Assembly: GCA_944322625.1 (NCBI GenBank)
Contig: CALUPN010000009.1
Span: 1-39,807, forward strand
DNA: 39,807 bases
From: Candidatus Gastranaerophilales bacterium
Lineage (GTDB): Bacteria > Cyanobacteriota > Vampirovibrionia > Gastranaerophilales > Gastranaerophilaceae
Reading direction: 5' to 3'
In this document: positions 24,252-32,018 of the stretch, one piece after another
Layout: every line of letters starts with the position of its first letter
Position numbering within the stretch: position 1 is the stretch's first letter
Made by a program: the position numbers and the translations under genes
Notes under the pieces: model-generated
Told to the model about the DNA's origin: nothing
Database searches by the model: none
Seen by the model: the letters and a program-made list of their open reading frames with translations, nothing else

Positions 24252-25877
24252 TTAGCATCCGTATTGTATGTCCAGTCTTTTTGCAATGTGTTTGTCGACT
24301 GTAATCAATGCATCAGAACGTCCTACTGGTAGGGATGAACATCCGACAGGGGCCATAAGCTTTTTAAGTTCTATATCAGTTGCCAGAATATAGTTTACCA
24401 AGTTTTGAGCGACTTTATCAACATCAAGTCTTTTTACAAGATTATCGTTCTGTGCAGCAATACCGGCAGGACAAAGCCCGGTGTTACAAGCATTGCATTT
24501 CCCTGTATCACTTCCTACGCAACCTGCAATTTCCATAAGCATTCTTCCTGTAAATACTCCGTTCGCCCCAAGACATATAAGCTTAAAGGCGTCAGCTGCA
24601 AAGCTTCCGGTTTGCCCCAAACCACCGCCTGCAAATAGCGGAATTTCACCCTGTCTGCCTTGTTTTACAGCAGTTAAGTAACAATCGCGTAATTTTGATG
24701 TAATCGGGTGTCCTGTATGATTCAAAGAAATTTCGTGTGCTGCTCCCGTGCCTGCGGCAAGACCGTCAAGGAAGAAACCGCCTACAATATTATATGGATC
24801 TCTGAGCAAATTATTGTATACGGAAACACTTGTAACGGATGCTGCAACTTTTATAGCTACCGGAACTTTAAAATTAAATGCTGCGTTCATCGAAAGAAAC
24901 ATTTTCTGGACACTTTCTTCTATTGAATATAATCCCTGATGTGTCGGAGGTGAAAGTAAATCAGCCTTTGGAACTCCTCTTATTTCCTGAACATATTTTG
25001 CCACTTTACTTGCAAGCAAAAGTCCGCCGTCTCCGGGTTTTGCTCCCTGCCCGATTTTAATCAGAATTCCGGCGGGATCTTCCGTCATATTCGGCATAGC
25101 TTTTATAATTCTGTTCCATCCGAAATGTCCTGAAGCTATTTGCAAAATCATATATTTTACGTATCTGGATTTTAAGAGTTTGGTAGGAATGCCGCCTTCT
25201 CCGGTACACATGCGGATAGGAATACCCATAACTTCATTTAAATATGCAGTTGCAATTGCCATAGCTTCCCACATACGCCATGATACTGCGCCTATAGACA
25301 TATCACCGAAAATTACGGGATATATCCATCGGTTGGGTGGAAGCTGCGTTGTTTCTATTATTTTACCGTCTTTAGCTTCAAAATTCAGTTTATCTGCTTT
25401 TAAAACTCTGCCAAACGGAGTTCTGAGTTCAAATGTGTGTCTTTGAGCATCTAAAGACGGGTCTGTCATTTGTGAAATTCTTCCGACTTTTATTTTATCT
25501 AATGTTCTTCCTTCTGTATTTAGGTTAGAACGCCCGCCTTTTTTAAAAGAGTCGGCTTTTATTGCTCTGTATACAACGGAGTATTTATCGTCCTTATTTC
25601 GAACGGCTCTTATTGCTCCGTTAGGGCATACATTCGCGCACATTCCGCATCCTCGGCAGTAATTTTCCAGCGAAATATTCTGCTTTATAACAAGTACCCG
25701 TTCCGTTTTAGCTTTATTAATAATCGAATTTGTTTTTCTTGATTCCACTGCAGGGCTTATTGCGCTAAAAGAACATGCTGCCGTGCATTTGCCGCATTGG
25801 ATACATTTGGACTCATCATATTCGATAATCCAAGGTAAATCGCTTTTATGTAGTTCATTTATTTTTACTGCTGCCAT
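24252..25877 (-). CDS. Archaeal-type glutamate synthase, FMN/iron-sulfur subunit
   Basis: The 541-residue protein combines an N-terminal ferredoxin domain with two clusters (Cys25/28/31/35 and Cys74/77/80/84) and a glutamate synthase central/FMN TIM-barrel domain. The barrel shows KIGQGAKPGDGGLL, TGAAHEISLNHTGHP and a GGLGQTGSFAADAFKL flavin-binding segment, followed by the CNACNTGLCPAGI cysteine motif of the 3Fe-4S region. It converts 2-oxoglutarate plus ammonia (from glutamine) to glutamate, using electrons from ferredoxin or a partner. The class II amidotransferase subunit is encoded directly upstream with a 13-nt overlap (start 25877 lies inside that gene). The GXGXG domain of full-length GltB is not in either gene nor elsewhere in the window. 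Confidence 0.9.
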   Translation of the reverse strand: MAAVKINELHKSDLPWIIEYDESKCIQCGKCTAACSFSAISPAVESRKTNSIINKAKTERVLVIKQNISLENYCRGCGMCANVCPNGAIRAVRNKDDKYSVVYRAIKADSFKKGGRSNLNTEGRTLDKIKVGRISQMTDPSLDAQRHTFELRTPFGRVLKADKLNFEAKDGKIIETTQLPPNRWIYPVIFGDMSIGAVSWRMWEAMAIATAYLNEVMGIPIRMCTGEGGIPTKLLKSRYVKYMILQIASGHFGWNRIIKAMPNMTEDPAGILIKIGQGAKPGDGGLLLASKVAKYVQEIRGVPKADLLSPPTHQGLYSIEESVQKMFLSMNAAFNFKVPVAIKVAASVTSVSVYNNLLRDPYNIVGGFFLDGLAAGTGAAHEISLNHTGHPITSKLRDCYLTAVKQGRQGEIPLFAGGGLGQTGSFAADAFKLICLGANGVFTGRMLMEIAGCVGSDTGKCNACNTGLCPAGIAAQNDNLVKRLDVDKVAQNLVNYILATDIELKKLMAPVGCSSLPVGRSDALITVDKHIAKRLDIQYGC

Positions 25878-26971
25878 CTTTCTACCGTCAAATCGTTTCT
25901 AATTATAATTGTTTCCCGTTCGTTCGGATAAACATCCCGTGCAATGTCTCTATTTGGCATTAAATCATTTATGCCGGCGACTTCCGAAGTCATAATAACT
26001 GTATCATTGTCTTTTCCGATTACAACCGGCCGAAGCTTTTTTGAGTCACAAACACAAAGAAGCTCTTTATCTGGAGTAACGGCTAAAAATGTATTTGGGC
26101 CGTTAATCTCCAGATTGGCTAATGAAGCTTTTATTCTGAGCAAAATTTCACTATCATCTCTTTTTATGATTTCATCATAGGGAAGCGGGGTTATTGTGTG
26201 CTTAAAATACTTAACAGGCCATTTTAAAATCTTATGTATATAATGCAGAGTATATAAAAGGCACTGCGAGTCTGACTCAAACCCTATATAACCTTTATAC
26301 AGTTTTTTTTGGTAGTCTTTATTTTTTTCAAAAAAAGTATTTTCTCCGTTAACAAGTCCGGTATATCCTTCCAAAAAGAAAGGATGTGCGGCATATCGTA
26401 CGATATCGTAATTTGTATTTTGTCTGCACTGAGCAGTAATTATGCTTGCCGTTAAATCTTTATTTTCATCCCACAGATTAAAATAGGTGCCGATATCTTT
26501 TGGGCTTCCAATTTCTTTTAATGTTAAAACATCCGGCCAGAATGAATAGATGTAGCCGGAATTAGTTTCTTCCAGTGTATTTCTTAGTCTTATTGCCGTA
26601 TCAATGAGCAGTTCTTCTTTTTCTTCTTTAGTAGCGTGTTTAAAACTTTTCGGATATTGAAGAACTTCAAATATATAATTAGGCATAGCTTCAATTTTTA
26701 AGCCCTTCAAATTGTTTATATCGGGCGACCATTGTAAAACTCTTGTAAAGCCAAGCTCACGCAAAATATCTTCTGCAAGCCTGGTTCCTTCAACGGTAGC
26801 AGCCATTGATAAGAGCGGTAAGTCTTTGTAATTTTCAAACAATCCGCCCATATCCTGCATAACAAAAGCAAAGCCCGAATCATCATGGCCTTCTTGCTGG
26901 CTCCTCATAAGCTTTAATGCTATAGAGGGATGTAGTTTTTTCTTAGATTTTATAGCCCCAATTCTGCACAT
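25865..26971 (-). CDS. Class II glutamine amidotransferase, likely glutamate synthase GATase subunit
   Basis: The 368-residue protein begins MCRIGAI, placing a catalytic Cys2 at the N-terminus after Met removal, as in Ntn amidotransferases, and has the RSQQEGHDDSGFAF motif equivalent to Q..GxDSxG. It would hydrolyse glutamine and channel ammonia to the FMN subunit, whose gene overlaps its 3' end by 13 nt. This mirrors archaeal and some anaerobic bacterial split glutamate synthases. A GlmS or PurF identity is unlikely: there is no isomerase or phosphoribosyltransferase domain. The C-terminal part (FLAVTPDKELLCVCDSKKLR, then PVVIG) is typical of GATase II. Divergent from the PilZ gene. Confidence 0.85.
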   Translation of the reverse strand: MCRIGAIKSKKKLHPSIALKLMRSQQEGHDDSGFAFVMQDMGGLFENYKDLPLLSMAATVEGTRLAEDILRELGFTRVLQWSPDINNLKGLKIEAMPNYIFEVLQYPKSFKHATKEEKEELLIDTAIRLRNTLEETNSGYIYSFWPDVLTLKEIGSPKDIGTYFNLWDENKDLTASIITAQCRQNTNYDIVRYAAHPFFLEGYTGLVNGENTFFEKNKDYQKKLYKGYIGFESDSQCLLYTLHYIHKILKWPVKYFKHTITPLPYDEIIKRDDSEILLRIKASLANLEINGPNTFLAVTPDKELLCVCDSKKLRPVVIGKDNDTVIMTSEVAGINDLMPNRDIARDVYPNERETIIIRNDLTVERWQQ

Positions 26972-27020
26972 TTCTATACGATTGTACTGTTTTTATACTG
27001 CGGCGTCAAGTTTTTATTAA

Positions 27021-27040
27021 AAGTTGTTATATAATAACTT
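27021..27040. promoter_or_regulatory. Imperfect 10+10 palindrome over a TATAAT at the PilZ/GATase divergent region
   Basis: AAGTTGTTAT (27021-27030) and ATAATAACTT (27031-27040) are inverted with one mismatch. The dyad covers a TATAAT hexamer that could be the -10 for the PilZ gene (no convincing -35). It could be an operator controlling one or both divergent genes. Confidence 0.35.
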
Positions 27041-27071
27041 ATATGTTAAGATAGTTAAAGAGAGGTTTAAT

Positions 27072-27719
27072 ATGCAACATAATATATTACGTGATTCAAA
27101 TATTACAAAGATTTTTTTAATTTATGTTCATAACGGTGCAAGAAAAAGAGAAGTTGTATCTTTACGCTTTATGGATAACAAAGAATGCTATTTTGCGGCT
27201 CCGACCCCGGTGAAATTTGATAAACCGAAAAGAAAAATTCCGGCAGAATTGAATGTTTTTACATCAGACGGAGTTTACAAAACAAAAGTAACACTTTTAG
27301 ATACAAATATGTCTCTTAGAGAAGTATTGTACGAAGTAAGTATTCCGAAGAGCTGGGATTTTATACAGTTACGGGCAAGTTCAAGAAAAGTTGTAAGTTT
27401 ACCTGTAAGCATTAAGTTTAATGATGGTTATACGATAAGTGCTACTACGTATGATCTTTCGCTCGGCGGGATTTCTTTTTTCACTAAAGAGCCTATTTCA
27501 AGTATATATAAGAAAGTTTCGGGGATTTTAACTCTTGAGCTTCCGAGAGAAACTTTGATAAATTTTCCCGGCGGAAAGATGACGGTTGAAACTAAATTTG
27601 TACGTGAAAAAACTGATGTGGAAGAACATTTCGGAGAAACTTTCGTTATATTTAAGTTTATTGGTGTAGTGCCGGATGATGAAATTGTCTTGAAAAACTT
27701 TTTAATAAAACTTGATTAA
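27072..27719 (+). CDS. PilZ-domain protein (c-di-GMP receptor)
   Basis: The 215-residue protein starts at the ATG at 27072, after AGAGAGG; an in-frame upstream extension has no ribosome site. The N-terminal half (~1-95) resembles the YcgR-type flanking beta domain. The C-terminal half is a PilZ domain with the c-di-GMP-binding RxxxR motif at 101-105 (RASSRK) and D-x-S-x-x-G at 128-133 (YDLSLGGISF). Both motifs are intact, so binding is expected. It is likely an effector of the diguanylate cyclase found about 16 kb away, although any other cyclase in the genome could supply the ligand. It is followed by a small hypothetical gene 60 nt later. Confidence 0.9.
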   Translation: MQHNILRDSNITKIFLIYVHNGARKREVVSLRFMDNKECYFAAPTPVKFDKPKRKIPAELNVFTSDGVYKTKVTLLDTNMSLREVLYEVSIPKSWDFIQLRASSRKVVSLPVSIKFNDGYTISATTYDLSLGGISFFTKEPISSIYKKVSGILTLELPRETLINFPGGKMTVETKFVREKTDVEEHFGETFVIFKFIGVVPDDEIVLKNFLIKLD

Positions 27720-27779
27720 TAATATTTGACTTTGTTAAATTTTGGACTAATAATATTTTATATATAAGAAGGTATTGGG

Positions 27780-28031
27780 ATGAAGTTAATAAACAGACTC
27801 AAAATTTTTGAACAGAAGTATGTTTTTTTAAGATGGGCGACCGGAGCTGAGTACGGTAAAATTGTGTATGTAGGCGAGGATTATATTGAATTTAATATTG
27901 TGGATGTAGATACAATGGAGTACAGAGAAACCACGGTAATAAATTCAGCTTTGATACTTGAAGTTATATTCGGCGGTCCGGATATTGCAAGGATTGTTGC
28001 GGAAATTTCTTCCATGTTACCCGATATGTAA
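27780..28031 (+). CDS. Small conserved-looking hypothetical protein
   Basis: An 83-residue protein starting at 27780, after AAGAAGG. It begins MKLINRLKIFEQKYVFLRWA and continues as a compact alpha/beta pattern (EYGKIVYVGEDYIEFNIVDV; VINSALILEVIFGGPDIARI). It has no signal peptide or transmembrane helix. The strand-rich middle suggests a small beta barrel (Sm/SH3-like) but no family is recognised. It sits between the PilZ gene and comM on the same strand (20 nt before comM), so it is probably co-transcribed. Confidence 0.7.
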   Translation: MKLINRLKIFEQKYVFLRWATGAEYGKIVYVGEDYIEFNIVDVDTMEYRETTVINSALILEVIFGGPDIARIVAEISSMLPDM

Positions 28032-28051
28032 TTTTATAATATAATAAACTA

Positions 28052-29575
28052 ATGGTTACAAAAGCAATAACAGCAGCTACGTTTGGTATAGATTCCCGTA
28101 AAATAGAAGTGGAAGTTGATACTACAAGTTCTCTTCCCGGAATGAGTATTGTAGGTCTCCCTGATAATGCTGTTAACGAGGCACGGGAAAGAGTACGTTC
28201 CGCAATAAAAAACTCAGGTTATACTTTTCCTTCCGGTAAAGTTATTGTTAATCTGGCTCCGGCTGATATCCGTAAAGAAGGCACCAATTTTGATCTTCCG
28301 ATTGCAGTATGCATATTAAAAGAGGAAGGGATAGATATCCCGGATGATGATAAAACCGCTTTTCTCGGGGAATTGTCATTGGATGGTTCTTTAAGGAAAA
28401 TAAACGGAGTAATTTCTCTTGTGAGTGGACTTAAAGACAGCGGGATATCTACGGTTTTTGTTCCGGAGGAAAATTCAAAAGAAGCTGCGCTTGTAGACGG
28501 GGTAAAGGTTTTTGGTGCAAAGCATTTGTGTGAAATAGTTTCGCATTATCTTGATAATCCGATTAAAGAAACTGCAGCGGATATAAAGAAATATTTTTTA
28601 AAACATACAGAAGAGGACTTTGTTTTTGATTTTAAAGATGTAAAAGGACAAAATAAAGCAAAAAGAGCCTTAGAAATAGCTGCGGCAGGGGGACATAATC
28701 TTCTTATGACCGGTTCTCCCGGGTCAGGAAAAACGCTTATGGCAAAATGTTTGCCGTCAATTCTTCCTCCGTTGGAATTTAGGGAATCTTTGGAACTTAC
28801 TAAAATATACAGTATTTGCGGACTTTTAAATCCGGAAGAACCTCTGGTAGTAAAGCGTCCATACAGGGCTATCCATCACACAGCTTCACCAAATGGTATT
28901 ATAGGAGGCGGTACTAATCCCAAGCCGGGCGAGATAACGCTTGCTCACAGGGGAGTTTTATTTCTAGATGAAATGGCGGAATTCCCGAGACAGGTTTTGG
29001 AGGTTTTGCGACAGCCTCTAGAAGACGGAGAGATTGTTATATCACGAGCTAAGACATCAATAAAATATCCTGCTAAATTTATGCTTATAGGTGCTATGAA
29101 CCCTTGTCCCTGTGGTTTTTTAGGCGATAAAGAAAAAGAATGTAAGTGTACGGATTTCCAAATTCAAAGGTACCGTTCAAGGCTTTCAGGCCCGCTTTTA
29201 GACAGGATTGATTTGATAGTGAATGTGCCGCGATTGACAACGGAGGAGCTTATTAATACCAAAGCAGAGGCGGAACCGTCTGCAAAAATCAGAGAACGTG
29301 TTATGGCGGCAAGAAAAATTCAGGCTGAGAGATATAAGCATGAAGGCATTTTAACAAATTCAGAATTGACATCGAAACAAATTAAGATTTTTTGCGAGCT
29401 TGATAAAACAAGTTCTGATTTTATGAAAGAAGCTGCCCAAAAATATATGCTGTCCGGAAGGAAGTTTAATCGTATATTAAAAATAGCAAGAACGATTGCC
29501 GATTTGGAACAAAAAGAAAATATCGAACTTAAGCATCTTACAAATGCTCTTCAATATAAAGTTGATATGAACTAA
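28052..29575 (+). CDS. comM: YifB/ComM-family Mg-chelatase-like AAA+ ATPase
   Basis: The 507-residue protein has the N-terminal ChlI-like domain (SLPGMSIVGLPDNAVNEARE, VRSAIKNSGYTFPSGKV), an AAA+ core with Walker A GSPGSGKTLMAK and Walker B-like FLDEMAEF, the CPCG segment (NPCPCGFLGD), and the C-terminal Mg_chelatase domain. ComM is a DNA helicase that promotes branch migration during natural transformation. No clear ribosome site precedes the ATG at 28052. It is followed by a pilin-like gene whose promoter -35 lies within the last codons of comM, an appealing neighbour for competence. Confidence 0.93.
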   Translation: MVTKAITAATFGIDSRKIEVEVDTTSSLPGMSIVGLPDNAVNEARERVRSAIKNSGYTFPSGKVIVNLAPADIRKEGTNFDLPIAVCILKEEGIDIPDDDKTAFLGELSLDGSLRKINGVISLVSGLKDSGISTVFVPEENSKEAALVDGVKVFGAKHLCEIVSHYLDNPIKETAADIKKYFLKHTEEDFVFDFKDVKGQNKAKRALEIAAAGGHNLLMTGSPGSGKTLMAKCLPSILPPLEFRESLELTKIYSICGLLNPEEPLVVKRPYRAIHHTASPNGIIGGGTNPKPGEITLAHRGVLFLDEMAEFPRQVLEVLRQPLEDGEIVISRAKTSIKYPAKFMLIGAMNPCPCGFLGDKEKECKCTDFQIQRYRSRLSGPLLDRIDLIVNVPRLTTEELINTKAEAEPSAKIRERVMAARKIQAERYKHEGILTNSELTSKQIKIFCELDKTSSDFMKEAAQKYMLSGRKFNRILKIARTIADLEQKENIELKHLTNALQYKVDMN

Positions 29576-29590
29576 AAATTTTGATATAAT
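29562..29590 (+). promoter_or_regulatory. Sigma70-like promoter for the pilin-like gene
   Basis: TTGATA (29562-29567), a 17-nt spacer and a perfect TATAAT (29585-29590). The start site would fall near 29597, giving a ~25-nt leader with a GAGAGAGGG ribosome site before the ATG at 29622. The -35 overlaps the 3' end of comM. Confidence 0.7.
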
Positions 29591-29621
29591 CAAGTAGTAG
29601 AAATGAGAGAGGGTTGTATAC

Positions 29622-30338
29622 ATGTTTAATAAAAAAGGTTTTACTCTTGCAGAAGTTCTGATTACGATATGTATTATAGGGGTTATGGCAGCAATTACTT
29701 TACCGGCATTAAAATATAATGTTGATAAAAATACCTGGGCGACAAGCCTAAAGACATCTGTTTCTGTGTTGACAAACGGCTTTGCTCAAATGATGGCTTC
29801 AGAAGATGTGGATGATTTGCGCGATACAACACTATGGTATGAATATGTGAAGGGTGATACGGGCTCTAATGCATCACAAGAGGTAAAAGATGCAATTAAA
29901 GAGGAACTTAATAAATATTTTAAAGTGGATAAGATGTCAGACGGGGTTCCGACTCCTGTATATAATCTTCAAAACGGGGTAAGTACCGGTATGGATAATT
30001 CATTAAGGTTTTATCTGCCGAATTCAACAACTATGAATATAGTGTTTTATAAACCTGTATTCTCTGCTTCATGTAAAAAAACTTTTTGTAATCCTGTAGC
30101 AAATGTTTTTATTGATGTAAATGGTGATAAGAGACCTAATACATATGGAAAAGACATTTTTAGATTTTTTCTAAGCGAACGAGGACGGTTATATGGTTAT
30201 GGCAGTGAAACTGTTAATGAATACAGTTCCGGTTTTAAAAAATGGCAGGATGCTTGTGCAGGTAAAGACCCACAAGGAGACGGATACGCTTGTACCGGAA
30301 GGGTCATCGACGAAGGTTATGAAATAAACTATAAGTAA
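29622..30338 (+). CDS. Type IV pilin-like (pseudopilin) protein
   Basis: The 238-residue protein has a class III signal MFNKKG-FTLAEVLITICII, with cleavage expected after Gly6 and Glu11 as the conserved +5 residue, then a hydrophobic helix to about residue 30. The C-terminal domain contains two cysteines close together (SCKKTFC) and a DVNGDKRPNTYGKDIF motif of a type common to GspG/GspH-like and Gastranaerophilales pilin-like proteins. It would be processed by prepilin peptidase (not in the window) and assembled into a pilus or pseudopilus. Its own promoter is visible. Close to comM, a competence gene, so a DNA-uptake role is possible. Confidence 0.88.
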   Translation: MFNKKGFTLAEVLITICIIGVMAAITLPALKYNVDKNTWATSLKTSVSVLTNGFAQMMASEDVDDLRDTTLWYEYVKGDTGSNASQEVKDAIKEELNKYFKVDKMSDGVPTPVYNLQNGVSTGMDNSLRFYLPNSTTMNIVFYKPVFSASCKKTFCNPVANVFIDVNGDKRPNTYGKDIFRFFLSERGRLYGYGSETVNEYSSGFKKWQDACAGKDPQGDGYACTGRVIDEGYEINYK

Positions 30339-30418
30339 TTTATATGATATTGTAAACTTTAATTAAAATTAGTCAAATAAGTGTTCACAAACTTGATTTA
30401 AATGTGTATGATATATAT

Positions 30419-31237
30419 ATGATAAACTTAGAGGATTTATATTCGGAAGTTCCGCCGACAAAGCTGCGTAATATCGATGAAAAGTTTCGTCCGGCTCAGA
30501 CTTCACCGTTTTGGCTGTGGGTTGCAGATAGGTTTTTTTACGGAATGCTGGAGAACAGGTTTTATGCATTTCGTTATAAAGGTGCAGAAAATTTTTATAA
30601 AAAAGATCCGAGTACTCCGATAATACTTTTTGCGCCGCACAGTAACTGGTGGGACGGAATTGTCGGTTATAATATTTGTAACAGAATTTTTAAAAAAGAA
30701 ATACGGCTTATGGTTGAGGAACTTAATCGGTTTCCGCTGTTAAGAAGAGGCGGGGCGTTTAATGTTAATAAAAAATCCGCTCAAGCTTCAATGCAGGCAT
30801 TGAAATATTCCGTAGAAATTCTTGGTGATCCGAATAATATTCTATATCTTTTCCCGCAAGGTATAATTAAACCTCCAAATCACAGACCTATAGAGTTTCA
30901 AACAGGGCTTACGTATATAGCGGAAAAAGCGGCAAAAAAATACGGTAAAGTAGCATTAATGCCGATAGCGGTAAATTATATGTTTTTACGTGATAATCGT
31001 CCGGAAGTTTTGGTTGAAATGGGTGAGTTAATCGAGCTTGATAACGATAAACCGAACAGAAAAGAATATTCCGAGTATCTTGCAAAGACGCTTGAAGCGC
31101 TTTGTGATAAACAATTTAAAGATATAAGTAATGCGAATTTCAAGGGGTATGACACTCTTTTCCAAAGAAAATTGAAGTGGTATCGCAGAATTGAGCAGCG
31201 TTTGAAAAAAATTGAAGTAAAGGGTTCAGGAGTTTGA
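30419..31237 (+). CDS. PlsC-like glycerolipid/lysophospholipid acyltransferase
   Basis: The 272-residue protein has the LPLAT active-site motif HSNWWDG (H-x4-D) and the phosphate-binding FPQG segment (YLFPQGIIKPPNHRPIEF). No signal peptide is seen; it is likely a peripheral inner-membrane acyltransferase acting on a lipid acceptor. The chosen start is the ATG at 30419; a GTG 5 codons upstream is possible and no ribosome site distinguishes them. It stands alone, convergent with the hypothetical at 31271. Distinct from the DUF374 protein elsewhere in the window. Confidence 0.85.
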   Translation: MINLEDLYSEVPPTKLRNIDEKFRPAQTSPFWLWVADRFFYGMLENRFYAFRYKGAENFYKKDPSTPIILFAPHSNWWDGIVGYNICNRIFKKEIRLMVEELNRFPLLRRGGAFNVNKKSAQASMQALKYSVEILGDPNNILYLFPQGIIKPPNHRPIEFQTGLTYIAEKAAKKYGKVALMPIAVNYMFLRDNRPEVLVEMGELIELDNDKPNRKEYSEYLAKTLEALCDKQFKDISNANFKGYDTLFQRKLKWYRRIEQRLKKIEVKGSGV

Positions 31238-31270
31238 TACATTGCCAGGGAGTAATATATTCCTGTTAAT

Positions 31271-31993
31271 TTATATGTTATAGTCTATTCCGTGTTTTTT
31301 AAACAAGTTGTTAAAAAAATCTTTATGTTTTATAAGATTTTTATTTGTTAATATCATATCTATACCGCTTTGGAACGGATGAAATTTGTAATTTCCGGCA
31401 GGATTTTTAGCACGCTCAATGTATTCTTTTATAAGTTTATTAACAGAGAGGCATAGTTCTCTTTGTTCTTCTGCGGTTTGGCAGATATTGATTTTATGTT
31501 GTAAGTTTTTCCCTTTTTGTGACAGATCGCTGAAATTTTTATTTTTATCTTGAATTATTGTCAGTAAAGCGGCATCTCGTTCATGAAAACTTGTTATATT
31601 AGGTTCAAATTTGTATTTTGAATGGAAATAAATTGCCGTAGATTTTGAATAAATTTTAAAAAGAGTTTTTTTATTTTCCAGCATCTCTATAATACTGGCA
31701 AGTCTGACAATTTCTCCCAGTCTGAAATTTCTTTTTCCGTTATTTGTATATTCCGGATTAACTTGTATATACAATCCGGTTATGCTGTCTGTATTGCTGC
31801 CCAAGGCTAATTCTTCATTTGCTAAAATTTTTTTTTGTTTATTCAACAGCTCAATAAATAATCTTTTAAAACCATCGTTATAATCCATTCGGCTTGCTAC
31901 GCTTATATCGCCTAAAACAGGATGGTTGATATTAAAAGAACACAATTTACGATTGTCTATAGGGCTGATTGTTATCTTAGGCTTAATATTCAT
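31271..31993 (-). CDS. Hypothetical protein with possible GNAT acetyltransferase-like segment
   Basis: A 240-residue protein with no signal peptide. The segment LYIQVNPEYTNNGKRNFRLG, followed by EIVRLASIIEM and IYSKSTAIYFHSKYKFEPNI, has the order of a GNAT fold: a strand with P after it, a glycine-containing cofactor loop, a helix, and the A..FY..K.GF-type C-terminal motif. The rest is a charged helical C-terminus. The similarity is only by eye, so the assignment is tentative. The gene is convergent with the acyltransferase and is followed upstream by the TPR-glycosyltransferase gene on the same strand (25 nt). Confidence 0.55.
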   Translation of the reverse strand: MNIKPKITISPIDNRKLCSFNINHPVLGDISVASRMDYNDGFKRLFIELLNKQKKILANEELALGSNTDSITGLYIQVNPEYTNNGKRNFRLGEIVRLASIIEMLENKKTLFKIYSKSTAIYFHSKYKFEPNITSFHERDAALLTIIQDKNKNFSDLSQKGKNLQHKINICQTAEEQRELCLSVNKLIKEYIERAKNPAGNYKFHPFQSGIDMILTNKNLIKHKDFFNNLFKKHGIDYNI

Positions 31994-32018
31994 ACTATAT
32001 ACCTAAAACCTATAAAAA

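Noticed and set aside
24405-25446. Several plus-strand ORFs within the glutamate synthase gene
   Set aside because: They are shadows of a strongly conserved FMN-domain gene on the minus strand.
31246-31265. Terminator between the acyltransferase and the GNAT-like gene
   Set aside because: CAGGGA/TTCCTG gives only a 6-bp stem with a wobble and no T-run; too weak to annotate.
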